Assembly (NCBI RefSeq): GCF_000222305.1
Contig: NC_015921.1
Span: forward strand, 372,001-436,000
DNA: 64,000 bases
Direction: 5' to 3'
From: Borreliella bissettiae DN127
GTDB lineage: Bacteria > Spirochaetota > Spirochaetia > Borreliales > Borreliaceae
Within the stretch, counting starts at the first letter, position 1. The number at the start of each line of letters is the position of its first letter. A program made the translations under genes and the position numbers. Positions 1 through 8,382 of the stretch are shown piece by piece. The notes under the pieces are model-generated. The model did no database searches, was not told the DNA's origin, and was given only the letters and a program-made list of their open reading frames with translations.

Positions 1-32
1 TAAATTAAAGCCTAAAAAATCAAAAATATAAA

Positions 33-617
33 TTAATTCGTTAACATAGGTGAGATTTTTTCAACACCTTCGATAATATAATTAACAGATTCAAGGAAAG
101 TCTTGGCATCTGAATTATTCTCATCAACTGTAATTTCTAATTTTGAATCTTTAATATTAAGATCTTTAAAGGTGCCAACAAGATCACTTCGAGCACCATG
201 TACATTACTATTTATAATCTTTTTAAAGTCAGAGGTAATCCCAACAAAAATAAACGCTTCTTTTCCAGAGATATTAATTGGAGCTTCTCCTGCATAAATA
301 TTGTCATAAAAATAAACTATTAACTTTGCGCCCTCTTTTGAAGGTATTGTTTGAAAGTGTCCATCTTCTTCAGAAAAATAAAAAACCTTTATATTTTTTC
401 CCAAACTTTTTCGATCTTTTTTTGAATGAACTACTCCCATAGCATGAAAAACGTGCCCAATAGTATGTTCATCTATTTTAGAATCATCAAGCTTAGCAGA
501 TTTATCCGTTTCTTGCTCTTCAACATATTCATTTGAACTGTCTTTTGAAGCACAGGCACTTATTAAAAAAAATAAAAACAATAGCAAATAGTTTTTCAAA
601 AAACCATTTTTATACAT
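33..617 (-). CDS. la7: Lipoprotein LA7 (P22), BB0365 ortholog
   Basis: A 194-residue lipoprotein. A basic start is followed by a hydrophobic stretch and a lipobox ending L-I-S-A-C with the lipidated Cys at about residue 22. After it comes an acidic, flexible linker rich in Glu, Asp and Ser, then a folded domain of about 140 residues. I recognise it as the LA7/P22 antigen of Lyme Borrelia (BB0365 in B31), an antigenic lipoprotein reported to be in the inner membrane. The ATG is preceded by a good AAGGGAG ribosome site. It is divergent from the aminopeptidase gene, with a 125-base spacer between them. Its biochemical role is unknown to me. It differs from the B31 protein I remember mainly in the linker. 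Confidence 0.93.
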   Translation of the reverse strand: MYKNGFLKNYLLLFLFFLISACASKDSSNEYVEEQETDKSAKLDDSKIDEHTIGHVFHAMGVVHSKKDRKSLGKNIKVFYFSEEDGHFQTIPSKEGAKLIVYFYDNIYAGEAPINISGKEAFIFVGITSDFKKIINSNVHGARSDLVGTFKDLNIKDSKLEITVDENNSDAKTFLESVNYIIEGVEKISPMLTN

Positions 618-742
618 AAAAATTCTCCCTTATAATTTATTAATCATATTAAAATTAAAAGTAAGTTTACAATAAATAATTTATTTTGTACACACTTTAA
701 AAACAATTAAAATGTTAAAATGAAACAGGAGGTCTTATTAAT

Positions 743-2119
743 ATGAAAAAACAAAATCCATGGATACTTTTAAATGAAGAAGAAAAAAATCAAATTTTCA
801 ATTTTTCCGAAAGTTACAAAAAATTTATAAGTAAATTTAAAACAGAAAGAGAAGTTACAGCCTATGCCCTAGATAAAGCAAAAAAATTGGGGTTTGTAAA
901 CGCTGAAGAGAAAAAAAATTTAATGCCAGGCGATAAAATTTTTTACACCTGTAGAGAAAAATCTGTTGCTTTTGCTATTATTGGCAAAAATCCTATTGAA
1001 AATGGAATGAATTTCATTGTTTCTCACACAGATTCACCAAGACTTGATGCAAAACCTTCACCAATATCTGAAGAAAACGAACTTACATTTCTTAAAACCA
1101 ACTATTATGGGGGAATAAAAAAATACCAATGGTTATCTACACCCCTTTCAATAAGAGGTGTGGTATTTTTAAAAAATGGAGAAAAGGTTGAAATCAATAT
1201 TGGAGACAGTGAAAACGATCCTGTCTTTATAATTCCCGACATTTTGCCTCATCTTGATAGAAAAATACAAAGAAATAAAAAATCAGATGAAATTGTTGAG
1301 GGTGAAAATCTAAAAATTTTAATTGGGAGCCTGCCAATCGAAACAAAAGAAAAAGATAAAGTCAAAATGGCAACTTTGCAACTAATAAAAGAAAAATACA
1401 AAATAGAAGAAGAAGATTTCGTATCATCAGAAATTGAAATAGTGCCTGCAGGAACAGCAAAAGACGTTGGATTTGACAAAGCTTTAATTGGCGCTTACGG
1501 ACAAGACGACAAAATATGTGTTTACACTTCGCTAGAATCCATATTTGATCTTGAAGAGACTCCAAACAAAACAGCCATTTGCTTTCTTGTAGATAAAGAA
1601 GAAATTGGTTCAACAGGTTCAACCGGACTAGACTCAAGATATCTTGAATATTTTGTTTCTGATATGATCTTTAAAATTAAAAAATCAGAATACAGCAATC
1701 TTCACGTACAAAAAGCTTTGTGGAATTCAAAAAGCATTTCTGCTGATGTTTGCGCAGCAATAAACCCACTATTCAGCTCGGTTCATGACGAACAAAATGC
1801 TCCCCAACTTGGCTATGGAATACCCATAATGAAATACACAGGACATGGTGGAAAAAGTATGGCCAGCGATGCTGATGCTGAACTTGTCTCTTATATTAGG
1901 CAATTATTAAATAAAAACAATATAGACTGGCAAGTAGCAACTCTTGGAAAAGTAGAAGAAGGCGGCGGTGGAACTGTTGCCAAGTTTTTAGCTAGCTATG
2001 GAATAAGAACAATAGACATGGGACCTGCTGTTATAAGTATGCATTCTCCAATGGAAATAACTTCTAAATTTGATTTATACAATGCTTACTTAGCATATAA
2101 AGCCTTCTACAAGGAATAA
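743..2119 (+). CDS. M18-family aminopeptidase (BB0366 ortholog)
   Basis: A 458-residue zinc aminopeptidase of the M18 family (aminopeptidase I type), a cytoplasmic enzyme that removes N-terminal residues from peptides. Family motifs are visible: S-H-T-D-S-P-R with the metal-binding His near residue 95, D-K-E-E-I-G-S-T-G with the catalytic Glu and a metal-ligand Glu, H-G-G-K-S-M-A-S-D-A near residue 370, and a late S-M-H-S-P-M-E motif carrying the last metal His. The length is normal for the family. The start is set by a strong CAGGAGGT ribosome site eight bases upstream of the ATG. The next gene begins eight bases after the stop, so the two are probably cotranscribed. Borrelia relies on imported peptides for amino acids, which fits a housekeeping role. 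Confidence 0.95.
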   Translation: MKKQNPWILLNEEEKNQIFNFSESYKKFISKFKTEREVTAYALDKAKKLGFVNAEEKKNLMPGDKIFYTCREKSVAFAIIGKNPIENGMNFIVSHTDSPRLDAKPSPISEENELTFLKTNYYGGIKKYQWLSTPLSIRGVVFLKNGEKVEINIGDSENDPVFIIPDILPHLDRKIQRNKKSDEIVEGENLKILIGSLPIETKEKDKVKMATLQLIKEKYKIEEEDFVSSEIEIVPAGTAKDVGFDKALIGAYGQDDKICVYTSLESIFDLEETPNKTAICFLVDKEEIGSTGSTGLDSRYLEYFVSDMIFKIKKSEYSNLHVQKALWNSKSISADVCAAINPLFSSVHDEQNAPQLGYGIPIMKYTGHGGKSMASDADAELVSYIRQLLNKNNIDWQVATLGKVEEGGGGTVAKFLASYGIRTIDMGPAVISMHSPMEITSKFDLYNAYLAYKAFYKE

Positions 2120-2126
2120 AATTGCT

Positions 2127-2405
2127 ATGGTAGATTTAGAAAAAACAAATAAAATCAAAGTAGCAGAGCATATTGTAGAATGCTTTGGAGGAATTAAAAA
2201 TATTAAAAATATACAAAAAGATCTAACAAGAATAAAAATTTTAGTAGACAGCAGTTCTTTAGTCAAAAGAGACGATTTAACAAAAAATGACAACATAATA
2301 GGAACTATCAAATCTAATGAACTTACAGAAGTTGTAATGAATTTTGAAATAATCGAAGATGTTTATAATAAAATTTTATATATGATGAATGATCAAAAAC
2401 AATAA
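2127..2405 (+). CDS. PTS IIB-like domain protein lacking the phospho-cysteine (BB0367 ortholog)
   Basis: A stand-alone 92-residue protein that resembles the IIB domain of glucose-family PTS permeases. The segment F-G-G-I-K-N-I-K-N-I at residues 20-29 matches the IIB pattern F-G-G-x-x-N-I, followed by L-T-R at 33-35 and a beta-rich rest of about normal IIB length. In typical IIB domains the phosphorylated Cys sits two residues before this T-R. Here that position (32) is Asp; a Cys at residue 19 lies just before F-G-G. Phosphotransfer through the usual site is therefore not expected, and a regulatory role is possible. It starts eight bases after the aminopeptidase stop and its own stop lies inside a terminator palindrome. 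Confidence 0.75.
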   Translation: MVDLEKTNKIKVAEHIVECFGGIKNIKNIQKDLTRIKILVDSSSLVKRDDLTKNDNIIGTIKSNELTEVVMNFEIIEDVYNKILYMMNDQKQ

Positions 2406-2426
2406 AGCCTCTGCAGAGGCTTTATT
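2401..2426. terminator. Bidirectional terminator between BB0367 and gpsA
   Basis: A perfect 26-base palindrome. Each arm reads AATAAAGCCTCTG, giving a GC-rich core flanked by A on one side and T on the other, so it can terminate on both strands. It includes the stop codon of the IIB-like gene and lies 12 bases beyond the end of gpsA, which points towards it. There is no unpaired loop in the ideal pairing, so the real hairpin opens a few central bases. Confidence 0.8.
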
Positions 2427-2438
2427 TTATTGTTCAAC

Positions 2439-3497
2439 TTATTGTCTAACATCTCTCATATACTCAATAACAGATTTAGGCTCCAGTTCTTTATTCAAAA
2501 TTTTATATATAACGCTTAACAAACTATTGGAATTAAGATCACGATTTAATTGTTTAAAAAAGGAAAAAATTGATTTCGCAGCCAAAACTCCCTCTGGCAA
2601 ATATCCAATTTTTTCAATATTGCTTATCAAATCATCTATACCAAGAAAGTTTTCTAAAATATTTTTGCTCACAATTTCATTGCCAAATCGTCTATTTCTC
2701 CCAAACATGCTTCTACAAGTAACATCTAAATCGCCAGAACCAGACAAAAATAAAAAAGTTTCAATATTTCTTCCCCCAAGCTCAATTGCAATGTCCTTTA
2801 TATTATTCAAGGATATTGAAAATAAAAATGATTCTGTATTACTACCTATTAAATTAGGATAATTCAATTTATAAGCATCCAAAATTCCAAATGCAATTGC
2901 AAACACATTTTTTAAAGCTGCTGCTATTTGCACCCCAAAAACATCATTACTATAAAATAAAGAAATTGAAGTTTTACTAAATAAGTTAATAAACAAATAT
3001 GCATTTTCTCTATTATTGCTAGCCGCAACAAGACCTGTTATCACGCCAAGTCCAACTTCCTCAGCATGACTTGGGCCAACAATATAAGTAATTTCGTCTT
3101 TATATCCTCTCATAACTCTCTCGGCAGCTTCAATAACAGTCTGAGTTTTACCATCAAAAGTAATAAACCCTTTTGTAAGTATTGCTAGCTTTGGCTTTAT
3201 CTCTAAAGAATGTAAAAATTGATTCAATTTTTTTAAAATATCAACAGTAAAAAGAGAAGGCGTTGTAATGAAAATATAATCAGACATTGTTACAACTTCA
3301 AACAAATCTGAACTTGCAACTAAATTTTTTGGCAATTTAATTCCCTTTAAATATTTGGCATTAATATTATCATTATTAATGCTATTCTTAACATCTTCTT
3401 CAAAAGCCCATAAAAAAATATTAAAATCAAATTTATCTGACAAAGACTTTGCAATAGCTGTTCCCCAAGCACCTGCTCCTATTACTGATATTTTCAT
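2439..3497 (-). CDS. gpsA: NAD(P)H-dependent glycerol-3-phosphate dehydrogenase
   Basis: GpsA interconverts dihydroxyacetone phosphate and glycerol-3-phosphate, linking glycolysis to phospholipid and lipoprotein synthesis. The 352-residue protein opens with the Rossmann dinucleotide motif G-A-G-A-W-G-T-A-I-A at residues 7-16. It contains the catalytic-lysine segment A-A-L-K-N-V-F-A and the substrate-binding G-S-G-D-L-D-V-T-C in the C-terminal half. Length is close to that of other bacterial GpsA proteins, slightly extended. It is the last gene of a minus-strand run (BB0373, gltX, glyS, tyrS, clpA, gpsA); the clpA stop is 17 bases upstream. A GGGAG-type ribosome site precedes the ATG. In Borrelia, GpsA balances glycerol use against glycolysis, as known from the family and earlier work. 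Confidence 0.97.
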   Translation of the reverse strand: MKISVIGAGAWGTAIAKSLSDKFDFNIFLWAFEEDVKNSINNDNINAKYLKGIKLPKNLVASSDLFEVVTMSDYIFITTPSLFTVDILKKLNQFLHSLEIKPKLAILTKGFITFDGKTQTVIEAAERVMRGYKDEITYIVGPSHAEEVGLGVITGLVAASNNRENAYLFINLFSKTSISLFYSNDVFGVQIAAALKNVFAIAFGILDAYKLNYPNLIGSNTESFLFSISLNNIKDIAIELGGRNIETFLFLSGSGDLDVTCRSMFGRNRRFGNEIVSKNILENFLGIDDLISNIEKIGYLPEGVLAAKSIFSFFKQLNRDLNSNSLLSVIYKILNKELEPKSVIEYMRDVRQ

Positions 3498-3514
3498 AAA
3501 TACTCCCTATAACC

Positions 3515-5806
3515 TTATAAAAACTCATATTTTATTGTTTCATCTAAATAGATTTTTATTTTACCAGAATTTTCAATTTTCTTAAAAAGAATTTCATCTA
3601 TTAAAAGTTTTCCTAACTCTTTGAATATAAATTTTCTAACACTTTTTAAGCTATAGCCCTTTCCATAGATCTTTTCTCGAATATAATCAACAACGCTTTT
3701 TTCAAAAAAAACATCAAATTTTCTACCTCTTAATATTCTTGCAAAACAATCAAGTTCATTAAAAATGATTTTTTCAAAATCTAACTCATCAATAGATTTA
3801 AATACAAACACATGATCTATTAACTCTAAAAACTTATTAGAAAATCTCTTCTCTAATATAAAGTTAAAATCATTTTCCCCCATCATTTTATTTTTAAAGC
3901 CAATACTATTAAGCTCCTTGCTCTCAACATTGAGGCTTATTACTATTAAACTTTCTGATAAACTTACCTTTTTCCCAAGACCATCAAAAAGTTTGCCTGT
4001 TTTAAACCCCTCCAAAAAAAAATCAAAAACCCTTTTATCGCATTTATCAAAATCTGATAAGAAAATAATAGAATTAGAAGATTTGTTTAAAAATTTGAAA
4101 AACCTAGTAGATTCATAATACCCTTCATTACTTAAAACAGGCCCAATCAATCTATCAAGAGAATTAAAATCACTATATTCACCCATGTTAAGACTAAACT
4201 TTGGAATTTTAAACTCTTGTGACAAAATATTCGTCAATTTGCATTTTCCTGATCCAGAAGCACCAATAAAGGCAAATATACCAATAGTACTTCTGTTGGC
4301 AAGCAAATTGAATTTTAATAATTTAATATTTAATATTAAATCAAATACTAAGTTATCATGTATAATAAGTTCCTTTTTTATTCTATTTTCTAAATTAATT
4401 AATAATTCGCTATCATACTCTTCAAAATTAAAAATATTAGAACCAACAATAGATTTAATCAGATTACAAACATCTTCTTTTGTTATAATCCTTTTTATGC
4501 TTTCAAGCTTAAACTTAGAACCCAGTTCATCTAAAATATCAAAAGCTTTGTCTGGAAGAAATCTATCTTTAATATATTTTTGAGACATGAGAATGCAAGC
4601 CCGTATTGCCTCATCTGTATATTCCACATTATGATATTTCTCATAATCTTTTTTAATCTCCTGTAAAATATTATAAGCATCTTCAAAATTGGGCTCTTTA
4701 AGCTCTATGCTCTGAAACCTTCTCATTAAAGCCTTATCTTTTAAAAAAAATTTTCTATATTCATATTCTGTAGTAGCCCCAATAAATTTAATTTTTCCTA
4801 AAGTGAGAATGGGCTTCAACAAATTGGAAATATCCATACTACCAAATGAAGTAGCCCCTGCCCCTACTATCATATGAATTTCATCAATAAAAAGCATAAC
4901 TTTTTTTCTTGAGTTTAAAAAATCTAAAACCCTATTCACCCTACTCTCAAGATCCCCCCTATATTTAGTGCCTGAAAGAAGCCTGCCAATATCAAGAGAA
5001 TAGATTTCATATCCTATTAAATCATTTGGAACATTCCCTGTTTTTATTTTATATGCAAGACCTTGGATTAATGCTGTTTTTCCAACACCAGGCTCTCCAA
5101 ATAAAATGGGATTACTTTTGTGCTTTCTAAGTATCACCTGGATTAACCGAGATAATTCTCGATTTCTGCCAATTAAAGGCTTGTATTTTAAATCCAAAGT
5201 ATCAATAACGTTTGTTAAAAAATTGCCAATAGAATCTTTACTTTCTAAGAAAATATTATTTTGATCCAACTTATCACGCTTATCATCAAAAATATGAAAG
5301 CCTCCTTTCTTTTTTGGCACATTACTATGAATATATTCTGCAATTAACTCACTGTCGCCTGAGGCAGATTTAGTATTTAAAGCCAAATAGTCATGAACTT
5401 CAATAAGTTTGTCAAAAATAGTTAAATTAAACCCTGAGCTAAGCAGCGCATCTAAAATGCTATTCTTTCTTTTTTTGACAAGCACCCACAATAAATCTTT
5501 TTCTTGTATTTTATAAGGTTTTTTATAAAAAAAAAGAACACTAATTATATCTTCATACAAATAATCCATACTAGAAACATAGTCTGGGATATAATTGACT
5601 CTTAAGGGAAGTTTACTAAAAAATTCTTCTAGTTGTTTATTAAGTTTATAAAAGTCAATTGCACATAAACTAAGCAGTTCTCTAACTTTATCGTTTTTAA
5701 TAAGCCCATAAAAAATGTGCTCTTCTGTAAACACAAGATGCTTAGATTCCATGAAAAACAAAAAAGTGTTAAAAAATAAACAATTTAAAGCTCTTCTATC
5801 ATACAT
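3515..5806 (-). CDS. clpA: ClpA-type AAA+ unfoldase with a degenerate second ATPase domain
   Basis: A 763-residue ClpA (BB0369 in B31), the class of unfoldase that feeds proteins to ClpP. Residues 1-140 look like a divergent Clp N-domain. The first AAA+ domain is intact: Walker A G-E-P-G-V-G-K-T at 237-244, pore loop G-T-K-Y-R-G-D near 280, Walker B L-F-I-D-E-I-H at 305-311 and arginine finger region A-L-M-R-R-F at about 359-364. The second AAA+ domain is unusual. Its Walker A ends G-K-C (515-522), Walker B has S-D in place of D-E (584-585), the G-Y-V-G pore loop is not recognisable, the usual R-N-R-L-D finger is L-E-L-I-D, and sensor 2 G-A-R is G-Y-S. The ClpP-docking tripeptide I-G-F (635-637) remains. 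It begins 10 bases after tyrS. Confidence 0.9.
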   Translation of the reverse strand: MYDRRALNCLFFNTFLFFMESKHLVFTEEHIFYGLIKNDKVRELLSLCAIDFYKLNKQLEEFFSKLPLRVNYIPDYVSSMDYLYEDIISVLFFYKKPYKIQEKDLLWVLVKKRKNSILDALLSSGFNLTIFDKLIEVHDYLALNTKSASGDSELIAEYIHSNVPKKKGGFHIFDDKRDKLDQNNIFLESKDSIGNFLTNVIDTLDLKYKPLIGRNRELSRLIQVILRKHKSNPILFGEPGVGKTALIQGLAYKIKTGNVPNDLIGYEIYSLDIGRLLSGTKYRGDLESRVNRVLDFLNSRKKVMLFIDEIHMIVGAGATSFGSMDISNLLKPILTLGKIKFIGATTEYEYRKFFLKDKALMRRFQSIELKEPNFEDAYNILQEIKKDYEKYHNVEYTDEAIRACILMSQKYIKDRFLPDKAFDILDELGSKFKLESIKRIITKEDVCNLIKSIVGSNIFNFEEYDSELLINLENRIKKELIIHDNLVFDLILNIKLLKFNLLANRSTIGIFAFIGASGSGKCKLTNILSQEFKIPKFSLNMGEYSDFNSLDRLIGPVLSNEGYYESTRFFKFLNKSSNSIIFLSDFDKCDKRVFDFFLEGFKTGKLFDGLGKKVSLSESLIVISLNVESKELNSIGFKNKMMGENDFNFILEKRFSNKFLELIDHVFVFKSIDELDFEKIIFNELDCFARILRGRKFDVFFEKSVVDYIREKIYGKGYSLKSVRKFIFKELGKLLIDEILFKKIENSGKIKIYLDETIKYEFL

Positions 5807-5816
5807 CCAAAATCAA

Positions 5817-7031
5817 CTATAAAACAATTCGTAAAAAATTTTTTTTACCTACTCTTAATTCAACTTCATTGTTATTAAAATCCTTTTTAGCAAGAAAATG
5901 GTTCTGATTTTCTACCCTTTTGCCATTAATATAAACACCTCCAGAGTCAATCAACCTTCTGCCTTCTGATTTGCTGGGCACAATTTTTGAATCTAGCATT
6001 AAATCAACCAACAATACTTCTTCCAAATTAGAAAAGCTAAATTTAAAAAATGGAATATTGCTTCTATCTCCACTTCCCCTAAATGCAGCAAAAGCTGCCT
6101 CTTGAACTTTCAAAGCTTCCGCTTCTCCGTGAACAATTTTAGTTATCTCAAAAGCTAAAATCTCTTTGGCTTTATTTAAAGAATTCCCCTTAAAATTTGA
6201 AATTAATTCGATCTCATCTTCTTGTAAAAAAGTAAAAAGATACAAAAAAGTTTTTACATCAGAATCTGAAGTATTTCTAAAATACTGATAAAAATCATAA
6301 ATACTGTAAAGATTGGAATCAAGATAAATAGCACCTTTTTCTGATTTGCCCATCTTTTTCCCATCACTTCTTGTAATTAATGGAAACGTAAGCCCAAAAG
6401 CTTCTGATCCAATTTTTTTTCTAATTAGGTCAACCCCTGAGATAATATTCCCCCACTGATCATCCCCACCAATTTGAAGTCGACAATTTTTAATTTTATT
6501 AAGCATATAATAATCATAAGACTGTAAAAGTTGATAATTAAACTCAATAAATGAAAGCCCAAAATCAAGCCTTCTTTTATAAGTTTCAAAGCTTAACATA
6601 CGATTAACAGAAAAATGCATGCCAATATCTCTTAAAAATTCAATATAATTGAGATTATCTAGCCAATTTGAATTATGAATAAAGCATTCTGAAGTAAACT
6701 TAGTTATTCTTTGAAGTTGATTTTTTATAAATAAGGCATTATTGCTAATCTCTTCTGAAGATAAAATCTTTCTCATCTCACTTTTTCCAGAAGGATCGCC
6801 TATTTTTGCTGTAGAATCTCCAATTAAAACAATTGGTATGTGCCCATGTTGTCTAAGATGCATCATTGCTAAAAAGGGAATCAAATGGCCAATATGAAGA
6901 GAACTAGCTGTTGCATCAACTCCTACATAAAAAACTATTTTTTCTCTATCCATTAAATCACTTAAAACTTTTAAAGATGTACATTGCTTTAAAAATCCGC
7001 GTTTATGTAAAAGACTTAAAGCAAGATTCAT
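5817..7031 (-). CDS. tyrS: Tyrosyl-tRNA synthetase
   Basis: TyrRS attaches tyrosine to tRNA-Tyr in the cytoplasm. This is a class I synthetase of 404 residues. The HIGH signature appears as H-I-G-H-L near residue 46, the tyrosine/ATP pocket segment G-G-D-D-Q-W-G-N follows, and the KMSKS loop is K-M-G-K-S, a normal TyrRS form. The last 70 residues form an S4-like RNA-binding domain (S-E-G-R-R-L-I-D-S-G-G-V). Its ATG overlaps the glyS stop as ATGA, so translation is probably coupled to glyS. Length and domain order are typical, and nothing looks damaged. Confidence 0.97.
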   Translation of the reverse strand: MNLALSLLHKRGFLKQCTSLKVLSDLMDREKIVFYVGVDATASSLHIGHLIPFLAMMHLRQHGHIPIVLIGDSTAKIGDPSGKSEMRKILSSEEISNNALFIKNQLQRITKFTSECFIHNSNWLDNLNYIEFLRDIGMHFSVNRMLSFETYKRRLDFGLSFIEFNYQLLQSYDYYMLNKIKNCRLQIGGDDQWGNIISGVDLIRKKIGSEAFGLTFPLITRSDGKKMGKSEKGAIYLDSNLYSIYDFYQYFRNTSDSDVKTFLYLFTFLQEDEIELISNFKGNSLNKAKEILAFEITKIVHGEAEALKVQEAAFAAFRGSGDRSNIPFFKFSFSNLEEVLLVDLMLDSKIVPSKSEGRRLIDSGGVYINGKRVENQNHFLAKKDFNNNEVELRVGKKNFLRIVL

Positions 7032-8365
7032 TTATTAAAATCCTCTTTATAATTTAAAATCTCTGTCTTAATGTATGAATATAAGTCATTAATAAAAATT
7101 CTCTTCTGGGTCATACTATTTCTTTCTCTAACAGTAACTGTTTCATCCTCAAGGGTATCATAATCTATTGTTACACAATAAGGGGTTCCTATTTCGTCTT
7201 GACGTCTGTACCTTTTACCTATTGTTCCACCATCATCGTAAAATATATGAAAATCATCGCAAAGCTCCATATAAATTCTTCTAGCAACTTCAATAAGCTC
7301 AACTTTTTTAACAAGAGGGAATATAGCAATCTTGTAAGGAGCCAACTTAGGGTGTAAGCGCAAAACAATACGCCTGTCTCCATCTGAGAGCTCTTCCTCA
7401 GAATAAGCATCACAAAGAGTCATTAAAACAGACCTTGTAAGACCAGCAGAAGTTTCAATAACATAAGGCACATATTTCTCTTTTGTTAACAAATCATGAT
7501 ACTCAAATATTTTGGGCTTGTTAGAAAATTTAGCGTGCTGAGTTAAATCATAATTACCCCTATTGTGAATACCTTCCACTTCCTGAAATCCAAAAGGAAA
7601 TTCATACTCAATATCAAATGCGGCTTTTGCATAATGAGCAAGCTGAGTTGAATCATGAGCCTTAAATCTTAATCTATCAGGCCTAATTTTAAGATTTTCT
7701 ATAAAAAAATTCATTCTATTTTGCTGCCAATAACAAAACCACTCATCTATTTGATTGGGATGAACAAAAAACTGCATTTCCATTTGCTCAAACTCACAAG
7801 TTCTAAATATAAAATTTTTAGTAACTATCTCATTTCTAAACGCTTTACCTACCTGAGCAATTCCAAAAGGGATCTTAAGCCTTGAAGAATCCAAAACATT
7901 TCTAAAATTAACAAAAATTCCTTGCGCTGTCTCAGGTCTTAAATAAACTTCATTAGAACCATCCCCCACTGCTCCAATATGAGTCTTAAACATTAAATTA
8001 AAACTTCTTGGAGATGTAAAATTATTCCCAACTTTGCAATTCGGACAATTTTTTGACAAATCAATAAAATCGGCTCTAAATCTACTTTTACAATCCTTAC
8101 AATCAACCATAGAATCCGAAAAACCATCAACATGCCCAGATGCTCTCCAAATTTCAGGGCGCATAAAAATAGCACTATCTAAACCTACAATGTTTTCATG
8201 CAAATACACCATGCTCTTCCACCACTCTCTCTTTATATTTTTTTTAAGTTCAACTCCCAAAGGACCATAGTCCCAAGCTCCTGAAAGGCCTCCATAAACC
8301 TCTGAAGACTGAAATACAAACCCTTTTCTTTTCGCAAGAGAAATAATATCTTCCATTCTAACCAT
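7028..8365 (-). CDS. glyS: Glycyl-tRNA synthetase, dimeric (alpha2) type
   Basis: A 445-residue class II synthetase charging tRNA-Gly. It is the single-chain alpha2 form found in eukaryotes, archaea and some bacteria, not the alpha/beta form of E. coli. Visible features are the N-terminal G-G-L-S-G-A-W-D-Y-G-P-L-G segment, a four-Cys putative zinc element (C-K-D-C and C-P-N-C) near residues 95-115, the motif 2 region F-R-T-C-E-F-E-Q-M-E, and the C-terminal anticodon-binding domain with L-A-P-Y-K-I-A-I-F-P. The start ATG has an AAGGAT ribosome site. It overlaps tyrS by four bases downstream and follows gltX by 17 bases. Confidence 0.96.
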   Translation of the reverse strand: MVRMEDIISLAKRKGFVFQSSEVYGGLSGAWDYGPLGVELKKNIKREWWKSMVYLHENIVGLDSAIFMRPEIWRASGHVDGFSDSMVDCKDCKSRFRADFIDLSKNCPNCKVGNNFTSPRSFNLMFKTHIGAVGDGSNEVYLRPETAQGIFVNFRNVLDSSRLKIPFGIAQVGKAFRNEIVTKNFIFRTCEFEQMEMQFFVHPNQIDEWFCYWQQNRMNFFIENLKIRPDRLRFKAHDSTQLAHYAKAAFDIEYEFPFGFQEVEGIHNRGNYDLTQHAKFSNKPKIFEYHDLLTKEKYVPYVIETSAGLTRSVLMTLCDAYSEEELSDGDRRIVLRLHPKLAPYKIAIFPLVKKVELIEVARRIYMELCDDFHIFYDDGGTIGKRYRRQDEIGTPYCVTIDYDTLEDETVTVRERNSMTQKRIFINDLYSYIKTEILNYKEDFNK

Positions 8366-8382
8366 AAAAATATCCTTAATAG

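Noticed and set aside
1362-1637. Minus-strand frame opposite the aminopeptidase gene
   Set aside because: It is a shadow of the M18 frame, rich in Leu and without a start signal or motif.
2389-2862. Open frame of 157 codons on the plus strand
   Set aside because: It is antisense to gpsA and the terminator palindrome; the gpsA frame is clearly the real one.
6340-6360. K-M-G-K-S in place of K-M-S-K-S in TyrRS
   Set aside because: This form of the signature is normal in TyrRS, so it is not a lost motif.
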